DNA from: Massilia sp. Root418 | GTDB lineage: Bacteria > Pseudomonadota > Gammaproteobacteria > Burkholderiales > Burkholderiaceae_D | Reading direction: 5' to 3' | Length of the DNA stretch: 64,000 nt | Assembly (NCBI RefSeq): GCF_001425265.1 | Contig: NZ_LMEC01000003.1 | Coordinates: forward strand, 33,310 to 97,309 | Shown: positions 17,701-28,100 of the stretch, piece by piece | Layout: every line of letters begins with the position of its first letter | Numbering within the stretch: position 1 is the first letter of the stretch | Program-made: the position numbers and the translations under genes | The notes under the pieces: generated by a model | The model's input: only the letters and a program-made list of their open reading frames with translations | Database searches by the model: none | Told to the model about the DNA's origin: nothing

Positions 17701-19322
17701 TTTTGCGGGACCGGGGTCAGGTTCAGGTCCTGGAAGTCGTAGCTGAAGTCTGTCTCTGCCGATACCGGTTTCATTTTCACGCGCTCGATGCTGCCGTCCG
17801 GGTTCAGCGCGAAGCTCACGTAGGCGTCCGCGTTGAAGTTGCGCTGGCGCCAGCGGACGATGAAACTGTCATGCTGGAAGTGTTCCAGCTCGCCCACCAG
17901 GTCCGGCGTTTTCGCAAAGCGCATCACCTGTTTCCGGCCTTCGCGCGTGATGGTGACCAGGCCATACCAGGGGTCCTGGTATTCGCCTTCGTAGGCCGCC
18001 AGGGGCAGCGAGGGCTGCGACCCGGCCGCGCGCGCCGACGAGGCCTTGCCCACTTTCGCCAGCTCTTCCTGGTGTTTGGCCTGCTCGTCGGCCGAGACGA
18101 TGCCGATCCAGTCGGTGGCGGGCGCGTTCAGGTACTGGTCCAGCAGGCGCCACTGCAGCGCCGCCATGGAGCCGCTGTTCTCCGCGTTGGTGAGGATGGC
18201 GATGCCCAGCTTTTCTTCCGGCACCAGCAGCACACGCGAGTAGAAGCCTTGCAGCGCGCCGCCGTGCAGGGCAACCTTGCGGCCGCGGTAGTCGCGCAGC
18301 TGGAAGCCCAGGCCGTAGGCGGCGAAGTTCGGCCGCGTGGCCGCCAGCGGCGGCTTGGGCTCGGTGATCTTCATCGGCGTTTGCGCGGTCCACATTTCGC
18401 GCAGCTGCTTGTCGCTGACCAGCTGCCTGCCGTCCGGCGCCTTGCCGCCGTTCAGCAGCATGGTCATCCAGCGCGCCATGTCCTCGGCGCTGGTGTTGAT
18501 GCCGACCGCGCCGGCGGCGTTCTCCACCGGCATGGGCTTGACCACGGTGGTGGTTTCGCCGACCTTGCTGTGCGGCGCGGCATAGTCCGCGCTCCTCAGC
18601 ATCTCGGCCACGCTGGTGGTGCTGCCGTCCATGCCCAGCGGCGCCAGGATGCGCTCGCGCACCGCCTCGCCCCACGACTTGCCGGCCTTGCTGGCAATGA
18701 TCTTGCCGGCCACGATGTAGAGCAGGTTGTCGTAGGCGTAGCTGTTGCGGAAGCTGGTGGCTGGCTTGAGATAGCGCAGGCGGTCGATGATCTCGTCGCT
18801 GGTGAAGGTGGTGGTCGGCCACCACATCAAGTCGCCCGCGCCCAGGCCAAGGCCGCTGCGGTGGGTCAGCAGGTCGCGCACGGTCATGGCGCCGGTGACG
18901 TAGGCGTCGTACATCTGGAAACCGGGCAGGTGTTTGGTGACGGGGTCGTCCCATTTCAGCTTGCCTTCGTCCACCAGCATGGCCAGCGCGGCGGCCGTGA
19001 AGGCCTTGGAATTGGACGCCACTTCAAACAGCGTGCGCCCCGTGACGGGGGCCGGCTCGCCGAGCCTGCGCACGCCGTAGCCTTTGGCGGCGACCACCTT
19101 GCCGTCCTTGACGATGGCGATGGCAATGCCCGGCACATCGAAGGTTTTCAGGACGCGGTTGACGTCCGCGTCCAGGTCGAAGGCGGCTTGCGGCGCGGCA
19201 GCCGCCGCCGATGCCGAGGCGGCTGCCAGCACCGGCGCCGCATCGGCGGAGGGGGCGGCCCAGGCGCCGGTGGCGCATGCCAGCAGCAGCGCGGCGGCCA
19301 GTCTGGTGCTCACTGCCTTCAT
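17697..19322 (-). CDS. Serine hydrolase, beta-lactamase/AmpC-like fold with DUF3471 C-terminus
   Basis: A 541-residue exported protein. After a Sec signal (residues about 1-22, ending AWA) it carries a class C beta-lactamase-like esterase/peptidase domain: SNSK (SxxK catalytic motif) near residue 108, YAYDNLLY (YxN motif) and LHGGALQGF in the KTG position. The last 110 residues (LPLAAYEGEYQDPWYGLV and onward) match DUF3471, a lipocalin-like appendage common in these hydrolases. Likely substrates are peptides or esters in the periplasm rather than lactam drugs. It overlaps the upstream M1 peptidase gene by 4 bases, which suggests a joint role in peptide turnover. Its stop codon is supplied by a REP element. 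Confidence 0.85.
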   Translation of the reverse strand: MKAVSTRLAAALLLACATGAWAAPSADAAPVLAAASASAAAAAPQAAFDLDADVNRVLKTFDVPGIAIAIVKDGKVVAAKGYGVRRLGEPAPVTGRTLFEVASNSKAFTAAALAMLVDEGKLKWDDPVTKHLPGFQMYDAYVTGAMTVRDLLTHRSGLGLGAGDLMWWPTTTFTSDEIIDRLRYLKPATSFRNSYAYDNLLYIVAGKIIASKAGKSWGEAVRERILAPLGMDGSTTSVAEMLRSADYAAPHSKVGETTTVVKPMPVENAAGAVGINTSAEDMARWMTMLLNGGKAPDGRQLVSDKQLREMWTAQTPMKITEPKPPLAATRPNFAAYGLGFQLRDYRGRKVALHGGALQGFYSRVLLVPEEKLGIAILTNAENSGSMAALQWRLLDQYLNAPATDWIGIVSADEQAKHQEELAKVGKASSARAAGSQPSLPLAAYEGEYQDPWYGLVTITREGRKQVMRFAKTPDLVGELEHFQHDSFIVRWRQRNFNADAYVSFALNPDGSIERVKMKPVSAETDFSYDFQDLNLTPVPQK

Positions 19323-21172
19323 TTCTTCTCCAGCAGCTTGTTGACCGCTTTCTGGGTATCCGGGTGGTAGCGCGGACGTGCTTCCTTGTACAGCGCCAGC
19401 GCCCAGTCGCGGTCGGCGGGGTTCTTCAGCAGCGCGGTGTAGAGCGGCACCACGAACTTCTTGCGGCCCACGCTCAGCAGGAAGCTTTTCAGCGGGGCGC
19501 GCACGTCGTAGCCGGCCTTCACGGACGCCAGGTAGAAGCGGAACGCCACCTCGTTATTGCCGCTCTTGGCCAGGCCGAACGCCTGGTCCAGTTCCTTGAG
19601 CTGGGCGGCGCCAGCCTTGCCGTCGATGTCGTTCAGGAAGTGCATCCACTCGATGGCGATCCAGTTCTTGGTGGCCAGGCTGGGGGTGGCCAGTTCGCCC
19701 TTCAGCCATGCGTCGCGCTGCGCGTCCAGCCCTGCCAGGCGCGGCGAGGTGACGCGCCTGGCACTGGCGGGCACGCCCGCGCCGTACAGCCATTCATCCA
19801 GCTCGGCCTGGGTCATCACCTCGGGGTGCTGGGCCAGCAGGTTTTTCTGCAGGTAGCTCACGAACTGCTCGGTGGTGGCAGACTGGAAGGCGTGCTGGTC
19901 GAACCAGCCGCGCAGGAAGGGATCGAACACGGCGCGGCCGGCGCGCTGCTCCAGCGTGTGCAGCAGCCAGGCGCCCTTCGGATAGGCCAGGCCTTCGTCG
20001 GTATAGGTGGCGGTGCCGGTGTCCGGGTCGCGCGTGATGAGCGCCTGCTTGGGAACCGGGATGTCCTTGAGCGACGCGAACAGCTCTTCCTGCTCCAGCT
20101 GCAGGCCCATCTCGGCCACTTCGGCGCCGTACAGGCTCTCGACAATGCGGGTGGTGACGTAGGTGGTGAAGCCTTCGTTCAGCCACCAGTGCTTCCACGA
20201 GGCGTTGGTGACCAGGTTGCCGGACCAGGAATGCGCCAGCTCGTGCGCGATCAGGTCCACCAGGCTGCGGTCGCCCGCGATCATGGTGGGCGTGAGGAAG
20301 GTCATGCGCGGGTTTTCCATGCCGCCGATGGGGAAGGACGGCGGCAGTACCAGCATGTCGTAACGCCCCCAGCGGTACGGGCCGTACAGCGACTCGGCGG
20401 CGTCGATCATCTTCTCGGTGTCGGCCAGCTCGTGGGCGGCTGCGTCGATGCGGGCCGGCTCGGCATACACGGCCGTGCGCGGGCCGAGATTGCGCACCTC
20501 GATTTCGCCGATGGCGATGGCCAGCAGGTAGGACGGGATCGGCTGCGGCATCTTGAACTTCCAGCCGCCCTGGCCGTTGGCCTTCTGGTCGTTCTCGGCG
20601 CTCATCACCACCCGCAGGCCGGACGGCGCATCCACCCGCGCGCTGTAGGTGAAACGCACGGCGGGCGTGTCCTGCACCGGCGCCCAGGAACGCGCGTCGA
20701 TGGTTTCGGACTGGCTGAACATGAAGGGACGCTTGCCGGACATGGTCTGCTGCGGCGTCATCCACTGCAGGGCGGACGCGGTGGGCGCGGTGCGGTAGTA
20801 CACGCGCACCTTCTCCGGCTGGTTCGCCAGCGCGATGCGCAGGGCCTGGCCCTTCTCGGCGTCGGGCTTGTCCATCATATAGGAGGCGGGCGCCCAGCGG
20901 CCGTTCGGCTGCAGCACCTGCACCTTGGCGATGCTGAGCTGGCGCGTGTCCAGCACCAGCGAGCGGGCCGACTTGTCGAGCCAGTTCAGGGTCAGTTCGG
21001 CATAGCCGCTCAGGGTCTTGCGGCCGAAGTCCGCTTTCAGGTCGAGATGCAGGTCCGTGGTGCGGACCTGGTCGTAGCGGGCGTAGCTGAGCGGGTCTTG
21101 CGCCATGGCGGCGGTCCCGGTCTGGGCCAGCAGCGCGCACAACAGCAAGCGCAGGGGGGTATGGTTTTGCAT
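19319..21172 (-). CDS. M1-family metallopeptidase, leukotriene A4 hydrolase/aminopeptidase-like
   Basis: A 617-residue exported zinc aminopeptidase. The signal peptide covers about residues 1-24 (LLLCALLAQTGTAAMA). The substrate-anchoring GGMENP motif is near residue 285 and the zinc site HELAH with the third ligand Glu exactly 18 residues further (LNEGF) is near 309-332. The C-terminal helical domain (WIAIEWMHFLNDIDG and onward) is that of the LTA4H/cold-active aminopeptidase subgroup. It trims N-terminal residues from peptides, here in the periplasm. It is the first gene of a two-gene unit with the serine hydrolase. The divergent neighbour is the manganese riboswitch gene. Confidence 0.92.
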   Translation of the reverse strand: MQNHTPLRLLLCALLAQTGTAAMAQDPLSYARYDQVRTTDLHLDLKADFGRKTLSGYAELTLNWLDKSARSLVLDTRQLSIAKVQVLQPNGRWAPASYMMDKPDAEKGQALRIALANQPEKVRVYYRTAPTASALQWMTPQQTMSGKRPFMFSQSETIDARSWAPVQDTPAVRFTYSARVDAPSGLRVVMSAENDQKANGQGGWKFKMPQPIPSYLLAIAIGEIEVRNLGPRTAVYAEPARIDAAAHELADTEKMIDAAESLYGPYRWGRYDMLVLPPSFPIGGMENPRMTFLTPTMIAGDRSLVDLIAHELAHSWSGNLVTNASWKHWWLNEGFTTYVTTRIVESLYGAEVAEMGLQLEQEELFASLKDIPVPKQALITRDPDTGTATYTDEGLAYPKGAWLLHTLEQRAGRAVFDPFLRGWFDQHAFQSATTEQFVSYLQKNLLAQHPEVMTQAELDEWLYGAGVPASARRVTSPRLAGLDAQRDAWLKGELATPSLATKNWIAIEWMHFLNDIDGKAGAAQLKELDQAFGLAKSGNNEVAFRFYLASVKAGYDVRAPLKSFLLSVGRKKFVVPLYTALLKNPADRDWALALYKEARPRYHPDTQKAVNKLLEKK

Positions 21173-21234
21173 AGTCTTCTTTGGTTAAGAAAGGGCGCGG
21201 AGCAGAATAGCATAGAAGGGTTGGATTTTCAGTC

Positions 21235-21243
21235 TGCTATAAT
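21235..21243 (+). promoter_or_regulatory. Extended -10 promoter for the manganese riboswitch transcript
   Basis: TGCTATAAT: a perfect -10 hexamer with the TGn extension. No good -35 is found at the usual distance, which fits an extended -10 promoter. Transcription would start just before the riboswitch fold. Confidence 0.55.
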
Positions 21244-21251
21244 GCGCCCTG

Positions 21252-21388
21252 AACTTTAGGGAGTAGTCGGCTTCCGGCTCCCACCGGAAGAATCTGCGTC
21301 AACATAATCGGCCCGCAGGCCGTGGCGCAGATGGCAACAGCCGCGCGCATCATGCGCGTGCTGCACGCTTGACGAGACTATCGATCGA
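21252..21388 (+). ncRNA. yybP-ykoY manganese riboswitch
   Basis: The conserved loops of the yybP-ykoY class are visible: TTTAGGGAGTAG at the 5' end, CGTCAACATAAT in the middle, and TTGACGAGACTATCG at the 3' end, with paired arms between them (CCGGCTCCCACCGG, and GGCGCAGATGG pairing with AATCTGCGTC). This class senses Mn2+ and turns on exporter genes. The gene behind it is a GDT1/UPF0016 exporter, a known target. After the aptamer a strong stem AGGAGCG/CGCTCCT (21388-21419) probably belongs to the expression platform. It has no U tract, so control may be translational. Confidence 0.88.
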
Positions 21389-21458
21389 GGAGCGGCCGCG
21401 ATGGGCCGGAGTCGCTCCTGGATCTTTGGTTAACGTCCGGCCCTGAAGACCTCATCAC

Positions 21459-22034
21459 ATGGAAGCTTTTCTTCTCTCCACCGGCATCGTTGCCCTCGCT
21501 GAAATCGGCGATAAAACCCAGCTGCTCGCATTTTGCCTGGCCGCGCAATTCCGCCGCCCCATCCCTATCGTGCTGGGCATCTTCACGGCCACGGTGGCCA
21601 ACCACGCCTTCGCCGGCGCCGTGGGCAGCTTCATCACCGGCCTGATGGGGCCGGACGTGCTGCGCTGGGTACTGGGCCTGTCCTTCCTGGCCATGGCGGC
21701 CTGGATACTGGTGCCCGACGAGATCGACGAGGACGCGCAGCCGACCGCCAAGTACGGCGTGTTCGCGGCCACCGTGATCGCCTTCTTCCTGGCCGAGATG
21801 GGCGACAAGACGCAAATCGCCACCGTGGCCCTGGCGGCGCGCTTCGACAGCCTGCTGGCAGTGGTGGCCGGCACCACCTTCGGCATGATGCTGGCCAATG
21901 TGCCGGCGGTTTACCTGGGCAAGAGCGTGGCCACGAAAATCCCGCTCAAGCTGGTGCACGGGATTGCGGCGGCCATCTTTGCCGCGATCGGTATTGCCAC
22001 CTTGCTGGGGGCGGGCGCGGGCCTGGGCGTTTGA
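21459..22034 (+). CDS. TMEM165/GDT1 (UPF0016) family manganese/calcium exporter
   Basis: A 191-residue inner-membrane protein with six spans in two inverted halves. Each half has the family signature E-x-G-D-K-T: EIGDKTQ at residues 15-21 and EMGDKTQ at about 113-119. Family members export Mn2+ (MneA in Vibrio) or exchange Ca2+ with H+. The manganese riboswitch in front makes Mn2+ export under excess manganese the likely role. The ATG at 21459 has only a weak purine stretch upstream, consistent with riboswitch control of translation. The gene stands alone and is followed by a REP pair. Confidence 0.93.
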   Translation: MEAFLLSTGIVALAEIGDKTQLLAFCLAAQFRRPIPIVLGIFTATVANHAFAGAVGSFITGLMGPDVLRWVLGLSFLAMAAWILVPDEIDEDAQPTAKYGVFAATVIAFFLAEMGDKTQIATVALAARFDSLLAVVAGTTFGMMLANVPAVYLGKSVATKIPLKLVHGIAAAIFAAIGIATLLGAGAGLGV

Positions 22035-22040
22035 GGCGGC

Positions 22041-22070
22041 TCTCGGCGGATCTCGGCGGATCTCGGCGGG
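22041..22070. repeat. Triple 10-bp tandem repeat
   Basis: TCTCGGCGGA occurs three times in a row, the third copy ending in G where it runs into the REP palindrome. It lies just after the exporter stop codon. It looks like replication slippage at the edge of the REP element. Confidence 0.8.
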
Positions 22071-22169
22071 TTACGCGCTGCGCGCTAACCCGCCCTACGC
22101 CCGACGCCCGACGCCATGCGCCCTGCCCCGCTGCACCGTAGGGCGGGTTAGGCGCAGCCGTAACCCGCC
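22065..22169. repeat. REP/BIME-like inverted pair 4
   Basis: Left copy opens GGCGGGTTACGCGC and closes GCGCTAACCCGCC with CTACG. The right copy begins with CGTAG at about 22137 and closes TAACCCGCC at 22169. The spacer holds a short CGACGCC repetition. It lies between the convergent ends of the exporter and the glucan synthase genes, where it may stop transcription from both sides. Confidence 0.85.
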
Positions 22170-22193
22170 AAAGCCGGCCCGCTACGCCTCCGC

Positions 22194-25100
22194 CTAAGGC
22201 GCCAGCACCAGCGTGGCCGCGTGCGGCCGGCCGTCGTCCACCAGCTGGATGTCGGCGCCCGCCTGCAGGGCGCCGTCCACCGTCAGGCCGGCCGCGCCTT
22301 CGCGCTTGATCTCGATGGTGTACACGCTGGCGCCGTAACGGTAGCTCAGCGTATAGCCCGGCCACGCGGCGGGAATGCGCGGCGCCAGCGACAGTTTGTC
22401 CGCCGTGCGCGTGAGCCCCAGCAGGGACTCCAGTATCAGGCGGTACATCCAGCCCGATGAACCGGTGTACCAGCTCCACCCGCCGCGCCCCACGTGCGGC
22501 GATACCGCATACACGTCCGCCGTCACCACGTAGGGCTCCACCTTGTACACCGCGCTCGATTCGGCCGTGCTGCCGTGCTGCACCGGATTAATCATGCGCA
22601 TCAGCTCCCACGCCTTCTCCACGTCGCCCATCTTGGCGAACGCCATCACGGTCCAGATGGCCGCATGCGTGTACTGGCCGCCGTTCTCGCGCACGCCCGG
22701 CACGTAGCCGCGGATGTAGCCGGGATTCAGGTCGGCCTTGTCGAACGGCGGATCGAGCAACTGGATCAGGCCGAAGTCGCGCCGCACCAGGCGCTGGTCA
22801 ACCTGCGCCATGGCCCCGTGCACGCGCTCCTTGCTGGCCGCGCCCGACAGGATGCCCCAGCTCTGCGAAATGGAATCGATCTGGCATTCCTCGTTCTCGT
22901 GCGAGCCGAGCGGGGTGCCGTCGTCGAAATAGGCGCGGCGATACCACTGGCCGTCCCACGCGTTCTGCTCGACGTTGGCGGCCAGCTTGCGCGCCTCCTC
23001 GCGGCACTCGGCGCCGAAAGCGCCGTCGCCGCGCTGGTCGGCCACCTCGCCGAAGCGCTGCAGCACCTCGTACAGGAAGAAGGCCAGCCACACGCTTTCG
23101 CCCTTGCCCTCCTCGCCCACCTTGTCCATGCCGTCGTTCCAGTCGCAGGAGCCGATCAGCGGCAAGCCGTGGACGCCAAAGCGCAGGCCGTTGCGGATGG
23201 CGCGCACGCAGTGCTCGTACACGCTGCCGGTAACGGCCGAGCGGGTCGGCATGTCGTAGTAGGAATCCTCTTCCGGCTTGACCGGGCGGCCTTCTAGGAA
23301 GTGCACCACTTCATCCAGCACCGTCAGGTCGCCGGTGGTGGTGACGTAGCGCGCCACGCCCAGCGGCAGCCACAGGTAGTCGTCCGAGCAGTGCGTGCGC
23401 ACGCCCCGGTCCGACGGCGGGTGCCACCAGTGCTGCACGTCCCCTTCCAGGAACTGGTGCGCGCAGCACAGCACGATATGGTCGCGCAGCAGCTGCGGTT
23501 CGGTGTGCACCATGGCCATGGCGTCCTGCAGCTGGTCGCGGAAGCCGAAGGCGCCGCCGGACTGGTAGTAGCCGCTGCGCGCCCACATGCGGCAGGCGAT
23601 GGTCTGGTACATCAGCCAGCCGTTGGCGATCACGTCCAGCGACGCTTCCGGCGTGGCGATCTGCACCGCGCCCAAGGTCTTGTCCCAGTGCGCGCGCACC
23701 GCGGCCAGCGTGTCGCGCGCGGCCGCCTGGCCGCCGTGTTTCTGCACCAGGCTGGAGGCGTCGGCGTTGCGGCGCCCGCCCAGGCCGAGCAGGAACACGA
23801 TCTCGCGCTCCTGGCCGGGCAGCAGGTCGAATGGCACCTGGATGGCGGCGCACGAGTCGAGTGCGGTGCCGACCTTGCCGGACAGGCGCACGCGGTGCAG
23901 CGCCTGCGGGTTGGCCAGGGTGCCGTTACGGCCCAGGAACTCGGTGCGGTCCGCCGTGATGGAGCGGGTGGCGGCGTCCGCGTTGAAGAAGGCCACGCGG
24001 CCCGAGAACTCGGTGTTGTACGGGTTGCGCGCGAACAGCGCGCCGCTGATCGGGTCCAGCTCGGTGATGATGTGCATGCCGGACTTGGAGCGCATGTCGC
24101 CCAGCACCCACTCGACATAGCCGGTGGCCGACAGCCGGCGCGGTATCTGCGAGTCGTTGCGCACCTTGAGCACGGTATAGCGCAGCGGCGCGTCCAGCGC
24201 CACGAAGGTGGTCAGCTCGGACGCGATGCCGGCCTCGGTATGCTCGAAGGTGCTGTAGCCGAAGCCGTGGCGGGTGACGTAGTCGCCGCTGCCGCGCGCC
24301 GGCAAGGCGGTGGGCGACCAGAAGCGGCCGCTCTGCTCGTCGCGCAGGTAGAACGCTTCGCCGCTGCCGTCAGACACCGGGTCGTTATGCCACGGCGTGA
24401 GGCGGAATTCGTGCGCGTTCTCCTGCCAGGTGTAGGCCTGCCCGCTTTCCGAAATGACGCTGCCGAACTGCGGGTTGGCCAGCACATTGGACCAGGGCGC
24501 GGGCGTGCGCTGCGCCTCGCTGGTGACGATCACGTACTCGCTGCCGTCGGCCGAGAAGCCGCCGATGCCGTTGGCCAGCTGCAGGCCCTGCGGCGTGTGC
24601 GTGTGCGGGCCGGCCTCGTCGTACTCGCCGCGCGGGTCCGCCATCAGCGGCGGCATGCGCAGCGGCGCCGTGCCGGGGCGCTTGATCTGCTCGGCCAGCG
24701 TGCCGCGCTGGTCGCTGATGATGACGCGCGCCACCGACTGCAGCAGGATGCGGTCCTCGGGCGCGATCTGCTCGCCCATGCGCACGAAAATGCCGCCCGG
24801 GCGGTCGATGGCCTGGGCGTCGATGCCGGACGCAATCAGGCCCATGATCTGATCCTGCAGCGCCTGCCGGTAGCCGGACAGGTCCTCGTACCAGATCACC
24901 AGGTCCACCGTGAGGCCCTTCAGGCGCCAGTAGGCGTGCGCCTGCACCATCTGGCGCGCCAGCTCGATGTTTGCCGGGTCGCGGATCTGCAGCAGCACAA
25001 TCGGCAGGTCGCCGGAAATGGCATAGGCCCACAGGCCGGACTGGCCGCGCTGGTTCTTGCTCAGGATGCCGGCGTCCGCGCGCAGCACGGCGTTCGGGTA

Positions 25101-28100
25101 GATCACGCTGTTGGCCAGGCGGCCGTACAGCTGCGCGTCCGTTTCGCTGGCGTTGAGCTGGCGCAGCACCACCTGGCTGTGGGTCCAGGCCAGTTCGAAC
25201 ACGCGGTCGGCCAGGTGGCGGTCCTGGTATTTGTCGATCAGGTGCAGGGCCGATTCGCGGGTGTCCGTCATGCCGGTGACGATGTCGACCGTGGCCGATT
25301 CGTCCGGCTCCAGCACGATCTGGTAGCGGATCGAGACGATGGGATCCAGCACCGAACCTTCCGCGCCGCTCAGCGGGCCGGCTTCCTTCATGGCGCGCGG
25401 CGCCACGGCGGTGTTGCCGCGGCCGATGAAGCGCGCGCGGTCGGTTTCATAGGAGACGTTGCTGATGGCCGCGTCGTGCAGGGTCATCAGGTGCAGCATG
25501 TAGGGCATGTGCTCGCCCTTGCCGCGCGGGCGGCGCGTGCACAGGATGGCGGTCTCCTGCGGCAGGATCTCGGTCTGCACGAACAGCTTGGAGAAGGCCG
25601 GGTGCGCCGCGTCGGCCGGCGCCGGCGCCATCACCACTTCGGCGAAGCTGGTCACCTCGATGGTGCGGCGGCGCTCGGACTTGTTGGTGATGCGGGTGCG
25701 CCGCATTTCGATATCGTCTTCCGGCGACACCACGATCTCGGTGTACAGCTCCAGGTCGCGGTCGCTGCGCCGGAACTCGGCGCGGCCCTCGGAGAAGATC
25801 ACCTCGTATTTGCGCGGCTCGGCCAGCGTGGGCTGGTAGGTGGTGGACCAGTAGGTGCCGTCGTCCAGGTCGCGCACGTAGCAGAAGTTGCCCCAGTTGT
25901 CGCGCGTGCTGTCCTCGCGCCAGCGGGTCACGGCCAGGTCGCGCCAGCGGCTGTAGCTGCCGCCGGCGCTGGTCACCATCACGTGGTAGCGGCCGTTCGA
26001 CAGCAGCTGGGTTTCCGGCACCGGCGGGTTGGGCTGGTTCAGGATGCGCATCGGCTGCGCCTGGTCCTGCGCCACGGTGCGGATCGCGGCCTGCTCGGCG
26101 GTGTTGGAATAGAAGGCGCCGGCGCGCGGGCTGCGCTCCTGCAGCACCAGCAGGGTCGATTGCAGCAGCGGGTCGGCCTCGAAGCGGCGCTGCATCGGCC
26201 TGTCGTGCAGCAGATAGCTCAGCGACAGCAAGCCCATGCCCTGGTGGTGCACCATGAAGGAGCGGATCACCGCGTGCTGCTGGCCGCGCGGCAGGCGCGC
26301 CGGCGTGTAGTCGATCGCTTCGTAGAAGCCGTAGCGGCCCATGAAGCCCATGGTGGCCATTTTCTGCAGGTTGGCGCAGGACGCTTCCGGATGCACCATC
26401 AGCCCCATCATGCTGGCGTAGGGCGCCACCACCAGGTCGTCCGCCAGGCCGCGCTTCAGGCCCAGACCGGGCACGCCGAAGGCGCGGTACTGGTAGTTCA
26501 GCGCGGCGTCCACCGTGTTGTAGCCGGACTCGGAAATCCCCCACGGCACGCTGCGCTGCTTGCCGTAGTCGATCTGCGCGGCGATCACGGAATTGTAGGT
26601 CTGGTCCAGCAAGGTGCTGGGGTAGTTCGGCATCACCAGCAGCGGCATCAGGTACTCGAACATGGAGCCGCTCCAGGACAGCAGCACCGGCTTGCCGCCC
26701 AACATGCACAGCTGGCGGCCCAGCGCGAACCAGTGCTCCTGCGGCAGCTGGCCCTGGGCGATGGCCACGAAGCTGGCCAGCCGCACCTCGGAGGCCAGCA
26801 GGTCGTAATAGCTGGCATCGAGGCGGCGCTCGGTGACGTTGTAGCCGATGGCCAGCAAATTCGTGGTGGGGTTGAACAGGAAACCGTATTCCACCTGGGC
26901 GTAGTCCTGCGCCTGGCGCGCCAGCTCCTGCAATTGTTCCATGCGGCGGCGCGCGTGCGCGGCGCCCTGCGCCACCAGCCCGCCCAGCAGCTGCTGGCGT
27001 TCGCGCTCGCCCGGCGCCAGGTCGGACTGGGCGGACACGCCCTGCGTGCCTTGGGTGCCTTGGGCACCTTGGGCACCTTGGGCACCCTGTATCCCGTGCG
27101 GCATGGCGGCCAGTTCGCGCAGGGTGGGAATGCGCAGCAGGTTGGCGTCGAACACCTCGCCGGCCGTGATCCACGGCGCCAGCAGCAGCAGGTCGTCCAG
27201 CGCGGCCTTGCACTGCACGGCCAGCGCGGCGGCCCACGGCTGCACCGTGGCATCGGCCGGCTGGAACGCCGCGCTGGCGGCCACCGCCCGCTGCAGCCAG
27301 GCGTGCAGCTCGATCAGGTTGGCCGGATACAGGGGCCGCAGCGGCGCGATGTCCTTCTGCAGCTGGAGCAGTTCGTCCGGCACGTCGGCGCCGCCGCCGG
27401 GCACTTGTGCGGCCGCCTCCATCAGCACCAGGATGGAGGTGCCGATGCCGTCCACCACCTGCGGCGCCACGATGGGCTGGTCCGCCAGCTGCAGCAAGCC
27501 TTGCTGCAGGGTGAGCAGATGGCCCGCCAGGTTGCCGCTGTCCACCGTGGAGATATAGATGGGGTACAGCGGCTTCATGGTGAGCGTGTCGTACCAGTTG
27601 TAGAAGTGGCCCTGGTGGCGGTCCAGCCTGGCCATGGCGTCCAGCGTGCCGGCGGTGCGCACCACCAGCTGCGCGCCGCAGATGTAGCCGAAATCGTGCG
27701 CCGTGAGATTGGCCAGCAGCGCCATGCCGATATTGGTGGGCGAGGTGCGGTGGGCGATCACCTGCACCGGATGCTCCTGCATGTTATCGGGCGGCAGCCA
27801 GTTGTCTTCCGGGCCCACGAAGGTGTCGAAATAAGCCCAGGTCTTGCGCGCCAGCATATGCAGGAAGGTGTTCTGCTCCGCACTCAGCGCGGCTTGCTCG
27901 CGGCGCAGCGGCTGGCTGATCCACCATGCCACCACGGGCGCGCCCAGCCAGCCGGCCAGGAACAGCAGCGCGGGCCCGAAAGCGTCCGGACGCCAGGCCA
28001 GCAGGGCCACGCCGGCCACCAGCGCCAGCGTGGGCGAGGCCCACATGGTGCGCCAGTAGTCGGACAGTTCGTTGCCGCCGCGGCTGAGCGCCGAGGCGCG

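Noticed and set aside
17697..19322. AmpC-type antibiotic resistance gene
   Set aside because: The protein is longer than AmpC, has a DUF3471 tail and belongs to the broad serine hydrolase group; drug hydrolysis cannot be claimed from the motifs.
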